Part shown: in pieces, positions 45,025 through 55,381 of the stretch
Layout of the letters: the number at the start of each line of letters is the position of its first letter
Position numbering within the stretch: position 1 is the stretch's first letter
Assembly (NCBI GenBank): GCA_963849635.1
Contig: CAWKIA010000018.1
Span: forward strand, 62,001 to 126,000
Source: CAVRUD01 sp963849635
GTDB lineage: Bacteria; Chloroflexota; Chloroflexia; Thermomicrobiales; UBA6265
Reading direction: 5' to 3'
Length of the DNA: 64,000 bases
Program-made: the position numbers and the translations under genes
The notes under the pieces: generated by a model
Databases searched by the model: none
The model's input: only the letters and a program-made list of their open reading frames with translations
Told to the model about the DNA's origin: nothing

Positions 45025-46962
45025 CTACCGCTGCATCCACGGCGCCAGACGCTGTGGAAGTGGACGGTCGAACCATGGATCAACACTGCGCGCGCGGCGT
45101 AGATGTCCAGTATTTCTGGCAGCAACATAGACAGCGTCCCGAATGGCAAAAAAGAGAACGGCAAGTGCTGCAATTGTGATCAATGCGACCGGCCATAGCG
45201 ACGGCTGGTCCCGGTCGATAACAGCACCACCGATCGTGAGTTCACCTTCACTGGCAAGTGTCAGAGTCAACTCATGCAGGCCATAGTCGAGACCTGAAAC
45301 GAGCTCCAATGGCACGTTGAACGCCTGGATGGTCTGTAATGACGCTGCCGGGATCTCTCCAATATCTTTGCCATCCAAGGTCAGGTCGATCGTCCCAGCA
45401 TCGGTGCTTTGGCGCAGAAACGCGGTGAGTGTCGATCCCTTGAATAGAATTGTCACGGAGTCGTTCGTTGCGGCAGTTGTACGGTAGACCTGAGGCGGCA
45501 GCTCTTGCGCCGTCCATCTTCCCTGGTATTGCACTGATCGAGCGTCGACGGGAACGAAGCCTGTTGGGGCCGCCTCCGACCCGGCCGTCTGTGCAAACTG
45601 ACTGATCGCCCCGAACAACTCGGTCGATTTGCCATCGGTCGTCAAGAGGGCATACGACGTACCGGGATCGCCCTGCAAAGGCAGAAAGTCCCACATGAAC
45701 ATCGGCCCCATCCACGGCCACTCTTCGCGGGCACGTTCAATGCCATCGATCACGAATTCGGCCTGCTGTTGTGCCGAAACCTGGTGGGCACCTGTCCCCA
45801 TGCTCCAGCCGTACCTGCCTGCCCAGACCGGCTTCTCACTATCTCCCGCGTCCTCCATTGCCTCGCGGAATAGGACCGCACGGGAGAGATTGATTCGTTC
45901 GGTCCCAATCTCGCGATCGTAGGGAGATCGACCGCCACCGTCGACTGTTGCCACCACGACATCGAACAACGAGGATGCGCCAGCCTGATAGACGTCGTTT
46001 AGAGACTCCAGGTCGGTACGCCCCTGGGCAGGAAATGGTTCGAACTCGGCGAGAACAATCTGGACCGTTGGCTGAACGCTCGTGATAGCGTTCGATGCCA
46101 CGGCTAAGAGTTCGGGATATGTTGCTTGTTGGCCGGTACTCCCTCCCCAGTTCTCAGGGAGGTTAGGGCGATCCCAGATCTGCACGAACGGAATGAGTTC
46201 GGCATTGTAATGAGTGACCAGAGCCTGAGCGAAGGTTGCAAATGTGGCTAGGTCTGTCGGTGGCGCATCCGCGGAGGCCCGCGTTTCTTCGCTACGTGCC
46301 CAGCCAGGAGTCCCCTTGAGAACAGCAATGATCGTGATGCCCCGGTTCGTCAGAGACTGGACAATCGGATCGTAGCGGCTCCAGTCGAATGTCCCCTGCT
46401 GACGTTCGATCGTGGACCATATTATTGGCTGCCGGACGTAGCGAAACCCCGCAATTTGAAGCTGTTCGGCAACACCGTCAAGTTGAGCCGGCTGGATGAT
46501 TGTCAAATCGGCATTGGTGGCCAGCTCTCGGCCGGTGGGATGGAGTACGAGTCCGCCCCCGGCTCCGGTGGAGATCCCACGATGAAAGTACGCGTCAGCG
46601 AGGCCGGCACTTGTGATCAAGAGCAGCGCAAGTATGGCGAACGCCCCCGCCATGAGGAGTCGCGTCCGGTCAAGGTCGCTCCGCAGAAACGACGTGACCT
46701 TTCGAACAACTTGCGCCAAGCGTTGAATCGGACCGCTACGCGATCGGCGGGCACGATGTACGGTCGAGTTCGGCCGCGCTCTCTGCGGGTCCCGGAACGG
46801 CTCATCACGCGATTGAGTAACTGGTTGCTCGGACTCGCGTCCGGTGTCGCCAAGGATGGAGTTTTCGAGCAGTCCTCGGAGTGACGGGCGCGGTGGTGGG
46901 GGGGCCGGCGGTTGTACCGGACCGCGTCGGTCCCGTCCTAGCTGGTTCCTCCGCTCGGTCAC
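45025..46962 (-). CDS. Membrane-anchored glycoside-hydrolase-like protein, apparently lacking both catalytic glutamates
   Basis: The 645-residue protein has a proline/arginine-rich cytoplasmic N-terminus, one helix at about 105-127, an extracytoplasmic TIM barrel (residues 150-450), a beta-sandwich-like C-terminal domain and a final helix near 605-625 with a basic tail. The barrel resembles clan GH-A (GH39/GH5): YVRQPIIWSTIE and FDWSRYDPIV open it. The acid/base position, normally WNEPN, reads WDRPN; the nucleophile strand, normally a TE before YGW, reads GRYGW. It may therefore bind rather than cut glycan. Start GTG 46962 overlaps the MTHFR-fusion stop. Confidence 0.8.
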   Translation of the reverse strand: MTERRNQLGRDRRGPVQPPAPPPPRPSLRGLLENSILGDTGRESEQPVTQSRDEPFRDPQRARPNSTVHRARRSRSGPIQRLAQVVRKVTSFLRSDLDRTRLLMAGAFAILALLLITSAGLADAYFHRGISTGAGGGLVLHPTGRELATNADLTIIQPAQLDGVAEQLQIAGFRYVRQPIIWSTIERQQGTFDWSRYDPIVQSLTNRGITIIAVLKGTPGWARSEETRASADAPPTDLATFATFAQALVTHYNAELIPFVQIWDRPNLPENWGGSTGQQATYPELLAVASNAITSVQPTVQIVLAEFEPFPAQGRTDLESLNDVYQAGASSLFDVVVATVDGGGRSPYDREIGTERINLSRAVLFREAMEDAGDSEKPVWAGRYGWSMGTGAHQVSAQQQAEFVIDGIERAREEWPWMGPMFMWDFLPLQGDPGTSYALLTTDGKSTELFGAISQFAQTAGSEAAPTGFVPVDARSVQYQGRWTAQELPPQVYRTTAATNDSVTILFKGSTLTAFLRQSTDAGTIDLTLDGKDIGEIPAASLQTIQAFNVPLELVSGLDYGLHELTLTLASEGELTIGGAVIDRDQPSLWPVALITIAALAVLFFAIRDAVYVAARNTGHLRRARSVDPWFDRPLPQRLAPWMQR

Positions 46963-48854
46963 ACGCTGACCGAGAGCACGTCGAGCACCTCAGCAGCGAC
47001 TTCGTAGCGTCCAAATGACGGCATGATGTAGACGCCCTGAACGTGCGGCCGGGCCACCTGGAGGAGTTCCTGAGCCATCCTGACCCCTTCTCGCCGTCCT
47101 TCGGCTCCGGCCCTGCGCATCCTGTCCCTGGCCTCATCGGTCAGAGAGATGCCAGGAACCTCATTGTGCAGGAACTCGGCGTGCTTAGAACTCTGGAGCG
47201 GAAGAATGCCTAACATGACTGGCACGGAGATTTCATCGTCGTAGATCTCCAGGAACCGCAGCCAGACGGCAATGTCGTAGACAGGCTGAGTCATGACCAG
47301 GTTTGCACCGGCAGCGAGTTTGCTCTTCAGCCGACGGGCCTCTTCATGAAGATCCGCCCGGGTCGGGTCGATAGCGCACGCGATCGTGAAGCTCGCCTGT
47401 CGCCCGATCGAAGCACCCGCCGAGTCGGTGCCATCGTTCAATTTGCCGAGGACCCTTATCAACCCAATTGAGTCGATGTCGTACACCGCCGAAGACTCTG
47501 GGTAGTCGCCGAGACTTGGCGGATCTCCGGTTAGCGCCAAGATATTGCGTACCCCGGCGGCATGCGCTCCAAGCAGGTCCGACTGCAGACCCATCAATGA
47601 GCGGTCACGCGTCGTGAAATGCAGGATCGTTTCAATCCCGACCTCGTGCTGGATCAGATAACAGAGCGTCAGGGCGCTCATCCGTACCCGTGCCATTGGC
47701 GAATCGGCCACATTGATGGTATCGACTCCGGCCGCCTGGAGCAGCCGCGCCCCTTCGATCGCCTTGGCCGGGTTCAAGCCTTTCGGCGGGTCGATCTCGA
47801 CGCTGACAATGAATTTCTTGCCGAGCTTTTGCGCGAGTTCCGTTGGCCCTTCGGCAGCGGACACGGTCGAGGCAGGCTCAAATCCATTGCGTGGCACCGA
47901 GCGCGTTGGCCCGGGAATCGTGACGGTTGTGACCTCCGACGCCGTGGCGCCCGCCCAGGTGTCGATCGCGGCCCGCATCGCGGCAATGTGTTCAGGGGTC
48001 GTGCCGCAGCATCCGCCGATGATCCGGACTCCGGCGTCAGCGGCCTCGGTCGCGAACGACGCGAAGTAATCTGGAGAACTCGGGTAGATCACCCTGCCGC
48101 CCACGTGTGATGGCCAGCCAGCGTTCGGCATGCAAGCCAGCGCGGGCGAAGCGTTGAGGCGCCCGGCCTCAAGGCGACGCCGCATCGAACGCACAACCGG
48201 CAGGATGCGTTGCGGGCCAACTGAGCAGTTCGCCCCGACCGCCGTGACCCCGAGGGCCGTCAGAGTGTCGACGACCTCGGTTGGACTGTGCCCCGCCATC
48301 GTACGCGCGTCTTCCGCGAAGGTCATCATTGCCACGATCGGCAAATCACAAGCGGCCTTCGCCGCCTCGATGGCCGCGACCATCTCATCCAGATTGCCGA
48401 TCGTCTCAAAGACGAGGAGATCGACTCCGCCTTCCAGGAGAGCTTCGATCTGTTCAGCGTAGATTGAGCGCACCTCAGCGGTGGGCGTCGTCCCCAGCGG
48501 CGCGATCGTGCGCATCGTCGGTCCGAGTGAGCCGGCAATCAGCACCTGTTTGCCACTGATCTCACGCTCTTCGCGGGCTAACTTGACCGCGCGCTTGTTA
48601 ATGACCTTTACCTTGTCGCCAAGGTGAAACTGCTCCAAGCGGGCACGATTGGCGCCAAAGGTATTGGTCTCTATCAGGTCAGATCCGGCGGCGATGTACG
48701 CCCGGTGAACATTGCTGACCAACTCCGGTCTGACAAGGTTGAGCTCGTCGAAACACGTTTCGAGCGGTTCACCCGCCGCGTAGAGCATCGTCCCGAACGC
48801 GCCATCGGCGAGAACGATACCTTGTTCCAATCGGGACTCAAGCGGGTTGACCAT
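46959..48854 (-). CDS. Bifunctional homocysteine S-methyltransferase / methylenetetrahydrofolate reductase
   Basis: Residues 1-290 are a MetH-N/BHMT-type barrel (LADGAFGTMLY; zinc cysteines in VGANCSVGP and IGGCCGTTPEH). Residues 330-620 are a MetF-type FAD barrel (VSVEIDPPKGLN, ALTGDPPSLGDYP, MTQPVYD). The methyl donor for the first domain is not 5-methyl-THF in the MetH sense, as no folate- or B12-binding domain is attached. The fusion is known in Firmicutes and Chloroflexota. It leads the polysaccharide run and overlaps it by four bases, an odd pairing. Confidence 0.92.
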   Translation of the reverse strand: MVNPLESRLEQGIVLADGAFGTMLYAAGEPLETCFDELNLVRPELVSNVHRAYIAAGSDLIETNTFGANRARLEQFHLGDKVKVINKRAVKLAREEREISGKQVLIAGSLGPTMRTIAPLGTTPTAEVRSIYAEQIEALLEGGVDLLVFETIGNLDEMVAAIEAAKAACDLPIVAMMTFAEDARTMAGHSPTEVVDTLTALGVTAVGANCSVGPQRILPVVRSMRRRLEAGRLNASPALACMPNAGWPSHVGGRVIYPSSPDYFASFATEAADAGVRIIGGCCGTTPEHIAAMRAAIDTWAGATASEVTTVTIPGPTRSVPRNGFEPASTVSAAEGPTELAQKLGKKFIVSVEIDPPKGLNPAKAIEGARLLQAAGVDTINVADSPMARVRMSALTLCYLIQHEVGIETILHFTTRDRSLMGLQSDLLGAHAAGVRNILALTGDPPSLGDYPESSAVYDIDSIGLIRVLGKLNDGTDSAGASIGRQASFTIACAIDPTRADLHEEARRLKSKLAAGANLVMTQPVYDIAVWLRFLEIYDDEISVPVMLGILPLQSSKHAEFLHNEVPGISLTDEARDRMRRAGAEGRREGVRMAQELLQVARPHVQGVYIMPSFGRYEVAAEVLDVLSVSV

Positions 48855-48933
48855 TCTGCCTTCGCCCTTGCGTTGTAGGTATGTCGAAGCCGGAATTCGT
48901 GACGAAACGGCCGACTGGTGTCACGAGTTTTCG

Positions 48934-48961
48934 TTGACAAGCCACGTTCAACTCGTAGGAT
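48934..48961 (+). promoter_or_regulatory. SigA-type promoter upstream of the AIM24-like gene
   Basis: TTGACA (48934-48939), a 16-bp spacer and TAGGAT (48956-48961). Transcription would start near 48968, leaving a leader of roughly 98 bases. Confidence 0.6.
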
Positions 48962-49065
48962 ACGCCGGAACGATTGATGTCGTCAGCGTGGTATCAAGGG
49001 ATTAACCAAGGTTCCTAGCTGTTCGGTCCTTGTTTGGAATCCAGTCCTGGGAGGAGTCCTGCCCA

Positions 49066-49743
49066 ATGCAAACAGAGATCCTATACGGTTCGTCGTTCGC
49101 GCTCGCGCGGCTCATGCTGTCACCAGGTGAACAGATCCAGGCGGAAGCCGGAGCGATGGTGAGCATGGACGCGTCGATGAAGGTCGACACTGGCACAACA
49201 GGCGGCCTCTTTAAATCCCTCAGGCGATCGCTCATAGGGGGCGAGTCGTTTTTCATGAACACCTTCACCGCCGACAGCGACGGGTCCGAGTTGACCCTGG
49301 CGCCCGCGCTGCCTGGTGCCATCGAGATCCTTCAACTCCAGGGAACAGACGTCATGGTCCAGTCCGGCAGCTTTCTGGCCAGCGAGATGGGCATCGATGT
49401 CGACACCAAGTGGGGCGGCGCGCGGTCTTTTTTTGGCGGCGAAGGTCTCTTCCTGTTGAAGTGCTCCGGCCAGGGGACCTTAGTCGTTTCCAGCTACGGC
49501 GCCATCCACAAGGTTTCGCTCCAGCCGGGCAGAACCTACACCGTCGACACTGGCCACATCGTCGCGTTCGACAGCGCCCTGAACTACAACGTCCGCAAGG
49601 TCGGTTCATGGAAGTCGACGATCTTCGGTGGCGAGGGCCTGGTTGTCGATTTCGCGGGTACCGGCGATGTCTACCTGCAAACCCGGAGCGAAGAGTCGTT
49701 CCTCGGTTGGCTCATTCCCAAGCTGCCGACCCAGCGCAGTTAG
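49066..49743 (+). CDS. AIM24/TIGR00266 family protein (DUF124)
   Basis: The 225-residue all-beta protein has the TIGR00266 landmarks: LSPGEQIQAEAGAMVSMD near the N-terminus, GLFKSLRRSLIGGESFF, and near the C-terminus SWKSTIFGGEGLVVDF. The fold is a trimeric beta-barrel-like structure of unknown function; a mitochondrial relative affects cristae. ATG 49066 has GGGAGGAG upstream. The promoter at 48934 probably serves it alone; the next gene has its own candidate promoter. Confidence 0.93.
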   Translation: MQTEILYGSSFALARLMLSPGEQIQAEAGAMVSMDASMKVDTGTTGGLFKSLRRSLIGGESFFMNTFTADSDGSELTLAPALPGAIEILQLQGTDVMVQSGSFLASEMGIDVDTKWGGARSFFGGEGLFLLKCSGQGTLVVSSYGAIHKVSLQPGRTYTVDTGHIVAFDSALNYNVRKVGSWKSTIFGGEGLVVDFAGTGDVYLQTRSEESFLGWLIPKLPTQRS

Positions 49744-49777
49744 CGCCTCATTGGCTCCCACGCGCCGCTGCACCGAA

Positions 49778-49805
49778 TTGACGTGCATCGCGAAAGCGAG
49801 ATAAA
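49778..49805 (+). promoter_or_regulatory. Possible promoter for cphB
   Basis: TTGACG (49778-49783), a 16-bp spacer and GATAAA (49800-49805), about 123 bases before cphB. Confidence 0.45.
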
Positions 49806-49927
49806 GTCGCACACCATAATGTTAGCGGTCCCCCTGCCGTGGCCCCGCGGCGGGGCGACCGTGTCTATCACCGGCAGGCACACATCCCGGATGCCGGTTA
49901 TCCGGAGAGGTCAGGTCACCCGTACGT

Positions 49928-50770
49928 ATGAGTCAGAACACCACAATTGAGACACAGGAACCGCCAGTTTCGGAGACCGGAGTTGATCGCGGGCCTATCA
50001 TGGCGATTGGCGGCGCCGAGGATAAGCTGGACGACAAAGTAATCTTGTCCACCTTCGTCCAACTGGCGGGCGGCCGCGACGCCAACATCGTCATTGTCCC
50101 GACCGCATCCTCGATTGAGACAGCCGGAGAACGATATAAGGCGATCTTCCTCGGTCTCGGCGCTCAATCCGCTGAGGTCGTCTACATCGGCGACCGCGAG
50201 GACGCCAACGGCGACGCACCGCTGGAACTCCTGCAAGAAGCCTCCGGCGTCTTCCTGACCGGAGGCAATCAAATGCGGCTCAGCACCATTCTGGGCGGGA
50301 CGCGCGCGGCGGAACTCATCCGCCGCCGCAATGCGGAAGGGGCGATCATCGCCGGCACCAGCGCTGGCGCGTCGATCCTTTCGTCCTACATGGTCGCGTT
50401 CGGCGCCAGCGGCGAAACTCCGAAGCAACGCATGGCTCAGATCGTCGCCGGGTTCAGCCTGGCGCCCGAATTGATCATCGATCAGCACTTCCGCCAGCGC
50501 GATCGGATCGGTCGCCTCCTTTCCCTTGTCGCCGCCAATCCCGGCCTGCTTGGCGTCGGCATCGATGAGGACACCGCTGTGCTCATCAGCAATCAGGTAT
50601 TGGAAGTCATTGGCCGCCACAGCGTGACGCTCGTCGACGGATCTGACATTTTCTCCGATATCCATCAGGTCAAAGGGTATGGCGGCGTCACGATCAGCGG
50701 TGCCAAGCTCCACATACTGACTGCCGGGCGCCGGTTCGACCTCACCGAACGGCGCTTGCTAGATCGCTAG
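49928..50770 (+). CDS. cphB: Cyanophycinase (peptidase family S51)
   Basis: This 280-residue serine exopeptidase releases beta-Asp-Arg from cyanophycin. The nucleophile S145 is in the GTSAGAS elbow; TGGNQMRLS and DQHFRQRDR, also family hallmarks, are present, as is VGIDEDTAV. The N-terminal 20 residues are polar. There is no signal peptide, so it acts in the cytoplasm. It lies 153 bases upstream of cphA, which supports the family over the related aspartyl dipeptidase E. Confidence 0.94.
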   Translation: MSQNTTIETQEPPVSETGVDRGPIMAIGGAEDKLDDKVILSTFVQLAGGRDANIVIVPTASSIETAGERYKAIFLGLGAQSAEVVYIGDREDANGDAPLELLQEASGVFLTGGNQMRLSTILGGTRAAELIRRRNAEGAIIAGTSAGASILSSYMVAFGASGETPKQRMAQIVAGFSLAPELIIDQHFRQRDRIGRLLSLVAANPGLLGVGIDEDTAVLISNQVLEVIGRHSVTLVDGSDIFSDIHQVKGYGGVTISGAKLHILTAGRRFDLTERRLLDR

Positions 50771-50805
50771 TTGGCACTAGAATCCCCACAAAACATCACC
50801 GACAG

Positions 50806-50827
50806 GCGCGATGCTCGAATATCGCGC
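50806..50827. repeat. Inverted repeat between cphB and cphA
   Basis: GCGCGAT, eight-base loop, ATCGCGC. No T-run follows. It may be a weak terminator for cphB or a regulatory hairpin in the cphA leader. Confidence 0.4.
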
Positions 50828-50923
50828 TTGCGTACTATCTGACCCGATCGCCGGACGGTTCACGGTCCGCGACTCTTAGGCGCCGTTTTCCTGCTTTGGG
50901 GAGCACCTGTAAGGGAGCCTGCC

Positions 50924-53571
50924 GTGCTGACGATTCGCCAGACGTCCGTCTACCGTGGTCCAAACCTGTGGGCGCGGCTCCCGGTCATCCATTTGGTCGT
51001 CGATATCGGCGAGTTAGAAGACCGGCCGACGAACAAAATTCCTGGCTTCTACGAACATCTAACCGAACTCCTACCCTCCCTCTACGAACACAACTGTTCC
51101 GTCGGAAAGCCGGGAGGCTTCCTCCAGCGCCTGCGCGAAGGCACCTGGATGGGCCACGTATTCGAGCACGTCGCCTTGGAATTGCAAAACCTGGCCGGCG
51201 CCGAGGTCGTCCGTGGCAAGACCCGAGGCACCGGCGAACGTGGCGTTTACAACGTCATCTATCAGTTCCAACAGGAGGACGTTGGTAGAGCTGCGGGGGA
51301 TGTCGCCCTTCGACTCCTCAATCACCTTATCTACGATTCCGAGCCCGATTTCGACTTCGTGCATGAACTCGAAGAGAAGGTCATCCGAGTCGCTGAGCAC
51401 CTACAGTATGGCCCGTCTACCGGCGCGATCGTCACCGAGGCAGAACGACGCGGCATTCCCGTATTGCGCCTTGATCCTCGCCGCTCTCTCGTCCAGCTCG
51501 GACATGGGCGTTACCAGAAGCGAATCTGGGCGACGGTGACGTCCGCCACAGGCAACATCTCCGTCGAAGTCGCCAGCAACAAAGAGCTAACAAATCGCTT
51601 GTTGCACGAAGTCGGAATCCCGGTGCCGCGCAGCCTGGTGGTCCGAAATCCTGATGACGCGGTCGCTGCGGCTCGCAGGATTGGCTACCCGGTGGTTCTC
51701 AAGCCGCTCGATGGCAACCATGGCCGGGGGGTTTGCATCAACCTCGCTGACGAAGCCGAGGTGCGCGAGTTTTTCCGGAGGCATACGCCGAGACGCGGTC
51801 CGGCTCGGTGGTCGTCGAAACATTCCTGGTCGGCAAGGACTATCGCATCCTGGTAGTCAACAACCAGGTGGTGGCCGTCGCCGAGCGGGTGCCGGCCCAC
51901 GTCATCGGCGACGGCAAGCACACTATTCGCGAGCTGATCGACATCACCAACGCCGATCCTCGCCGTGGCGTGGGTCACGAGAAGATCCTGACCCGAATCA
52001 CGGCCGACGGCCAGACGCTTGAAGTCCTTGAGCGCGCCGGGATGACACTTGATGACGTCCCGGAGACTGAGCAGTTCGTCCAATTGAAACTCACTGGCAA
52101 CATGAGCACTGGCGGAACGTCGATCGATCGGACGGACGAGATCCATCCAGACAACGTCGAGATTGCTCGTCAGGCCGCGATGGTGGTCGGCCTGGACATC
52201 GCCGGCATCGACTTCATCACGCCGGACATCTCCCAATCCGTCCGCCAGGTCAAGGGTGGCATCGTCGAAGTCAATGCCGGACCCGGATTTCGGATGCATA
52301 CCCACCCCACCTTGGGTCATCCGCGACACGTGGGCCGCGCGGTGGTCGACATGTTGTTTCCACCGGCGACCCCGAGCCGGATACCGGTTGTGGCCGTTAC
52401 CGGCACCAACGGGAAAACCACAACGGCGCGGATGATCGCCCACATTATGAAAACCGCCGGGCATCGGGTCGGACTGACGACGACCGACGGTATCTACATC
52501 GATGGCACTCAGATTATGTCCGGCGATACCAGCGGTCCCACCAGCGCCCAGATGGTGTTGAAGAACCCATCGATCGACTACGCGGTCCTTGAGACTGCCC
52601 GCGGAGGGATTCTTCGCTCTGGCCTCGGTTTTGACCGGTGCAACATCGCCGTCGTTACAAATGTCACCAGCGATCACCTCGGATTGCGTGGCATCAACAC
52701 CCTGGCCGATCTCGCCAAAGTGAAGGCGGTTGTGCCCAGCTCGGTCCTGCGTGACGGCGCCAGTGTTCTTAATGCCGACAACCAGTGGACCGTCGATATG
52801 ACCCGGGTCGCGCGTGGCGAGATCATCTTCTTCACCATGGAGGAAGACAACGCCGTGGTGCGGGAGCATCTGCGCGAGCGCGGCCGTGCCGTAGTTCTCC
52901 GCCAGACCTCAGGCGGCGAGATGATCACCGTCATCGAGCACCGGCGGGAAACCAGCCTGCTCCTGGCGAGTCAAATTCCGGCCACGTTCGACGGCCGCCT
53001 TCGAGTGAACATCGCAAATGCAATGGCCGCAGCCGCCGCGGCAATTGCCCAGGATGTCCAGCTCGAATACATCCGCCTGGCCCTGAGGACGTTCACGAGC
53101 ACCTTCTTTCAAACGCCAGGCAGGTTCAACATGCTTGAAGTTCAGGGTCGCCGGGTCGTGCTCGACTACTGCCACAACGTCGCCGGCATGGAGTCCATGG
53201 CCGACTTCGTCAGGCGGTTGGCACCTGAGCGAACGCTGGCAATGATTGCCATGCCCGGCGACCGCTCCAATGAAGACATCGACGCATTTGGCAAACTTGC
53301 GGGCCAGACATTCGCCGAACTCGTCATTCGCGAAGATACGCATACCCGCGGCCGTGACCGCGGGGAAGTCGCTGGATTGCTAAAGACTGCCGCAATCTCG
53401 GGCGGATTGGATCCGGACAAGATCACGATCGTCACCGACGAAATCAGCGCGGCGCACACCGCGATCGAACGGGCGGGCAAAAGTGATCTGGTCGTCCTTC
53501 TGGTAGATAAACCCGCGGCCGTCTGGGCGGAACTCACCGGCGGGGACGAGTCGGCTCCAGCCGCGTACTGA
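50924..53571 (+). CDS. cphA: Cyanophycin synthetase CphA, frame break
   Basis: Two frames add up to about 882 residues, the usual CphA size. They hold the N-terminal domain (RGPNLWARLPVIHLVVDIG, GFLQRLREGTWMGHVFEH), an ATP-grasp domain (SNKELTNRLLHEVGIPVP, VLKPLDGNHGRGV) and a Mur-ligase domain with VTGTNGKTTT near residue 490, LETARGGILRSGL and LDYCHNVAG. The frames meet at 51777-51778; one more G in the GG pair gives REFFREAYAETRSG. It polymerises Asp and Arg as the storage polymer cyanophycin. GTG 50924 has AAGGGAG upstream. Confidence 0.93.
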
Positions 53572-53573
53572 GG

Positions 53574-55210
53574 TTAGGAGACAAGTGCTCCGATCCGGTC
53601 GAGCAACGCCCGGACGTCGTCTGACTGCTCAATACACATGACGACCACGGTGTCGCCCGGTACCCGCCCTTCAAGGGCAAGCTCGACGCCGCCCAGTTCG
53701 GTCGGCGCCTTCGCCCAGGCGACGCCCGGCACGCGGCCGACGCCTTCCGCCATCAAGGCCGTCATTCCGGCGGCGGTTTCACGTCCGCGGAGATACTTCA
53801 CGGTCTCTTTGATGACCACGAAGTCGCTGCGGCCGCAGCGACTTCGCCAATCGCGCGTAGCGCCTCATCCGAACGGTCGCCGGCGGTGCCAATCACGCTA
53901 ATCAACCGCCCTCCGTCCCGTACGAACGAGCGCCCGAACGCCAACAAGTGCTTGAGGCCGGCCTCGTTGTGGGCATAGTCGAGGACCACGGTCGTGCCAT
54001 TCGTTTCGTAGACATGCAGTCGGCCCGGATTCAGCTCCGGGGTATTGCGGAACGATGCCATCCCGGCTGCAATCTCAGGCATTGTCAACCCAAGGGCGAC
54101 AGCAGCGCCGGCCGCGCAAAGCGCGTTCTCCACCATGTGGTCAGCTCGGCCGCCGTATGTCATCGGGATGTCAGCAACGTTTGTGATGGCAATCGTGGCC
54201 CGACCGCGTAAGAACGTTATGACGCCGTCTTGGACGACGATAGCGCTGCCCCCGGTTGCGATGTGGTTGTTCACGGTCGGGTTGTGAGCGTCTCGCGAGA
54301 CGAAAAGCGGTGATGCGTGTAACTCCGGCGCCAGAGAACGCACCAACGGATCGTCGGCATTGAGGACGGCAACGCCACCGCGGCGGGTCGCGCGCACGAC
54401 CGTCGCCTTGACCGCCAGGAGCCCTTCGACCGAGCGCACCCCGAGCATATCGAGATGATCGGCACTGACATTGGTAAACACGCTGACGTCATTGCTCTCG
54501 TAGGCAATTCCCCGCAGGAGAATGCCGCCTCGGGCGGTCTCCAAGACCGCGATATCTAGACCAGGCTCCCTGAGCACCCGGCGAGCACCGCTCGGGCCGG
54601 TGTAATCCCCTTCGAGAACAAGGTCACCGTTGATGTAGACGCCGGATGTTGAGGACCATCCGACAGACTTGCCGGCTTCGCGGAGGATGTGCGCGAGGAG
54701 GCGCGTGGTCGTCGTTTTCCCGTTGGTACCGGTAATGCCCACGATCGGGACAGTTCGATCCGCGTCTCGAACCCACCCTGGGAAATCATCAATCGAGCCA
54801 GGATCGGCAAGCAGCTGCTTCAGGTCTCCGCCTGTCTCATGATTGTCAGGTGGCGAGCCGGTCACGGCGGCCGCGATTCGCCCAGCAACCGACATCGCGA
54901 ACGCCCGGCGATGCCACTCGAAAGCAAGGACCCAGTGGCCGGGCGTTTCCAGCTTGCGCCAGGTCGTCTCAGGTACGCGGTCGCCGAAACGCTGATGAAT
55001 GATCTCGACCGCCTCGATCAGGGTGTCCCCCAATGTAGCGTCTTCGTCCGACTCGTCGTCGTTGGCAATTCCAATGTCGCGCAATCGGGCTTCGATCTCT
55101 CTCGTCAGGCGAGGAGGTGCGGCGCTGTCTGCCTCAAACTCGATCTTGATAGCAGGCGCAGGGAGAAAAACGTTTGGTCCATCGAGGTCACGGATCTCGA
55201 CGAGTTTCAT
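53574..55210 (-). CDS. Mur-ligase family protein resembling the C-terminal half of cyanophycin synthetase, frame break
   Basis: The protein of about 545 residues lacks the ATP-grasp domain of CphA but shares the Mur-ligase domain (ITGTNGKTTTTRLLAHIL, LETARGGILLRG, LDYAHNEAGLKH, IGTAGDRSDE). Its N-terminal 130 residues are a short CphA-like domain. The frame breaks near 53830 in GCGGCCGC; after one extra base it continues as SDFVVIKETVKYLRG. It converges on cphA with two bases between stops. It might be an accessory ligase of cyanophycin metabolism or a separate ligase. Start ATG 55210 has GCAGGG upstream; frame open to 55231. Confidence 0.82.
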
Positions 55211-55381
55211 CCCTGCACCTGCCGCCTTCAACCGGCCGCGGTCGATCAGGCATTAGAACCCACTCGGTGCGGATATCCGCCCTCGGAGAACTTGCGCCAA
55301 CCCGCAGGCATGATAGTAGCAGGGTGAATGCATTCTCCCGGCCTTCGTTAGACGGACGGGTCGCGGATGCAATTGCGCAGC

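Noticed and set aside
50896..51288. Alternative frame over the start of cphA
   Set aside because: Composition (Arg/Pro-rich) is that of a shadow; CphA domain residues lie in the other frame.
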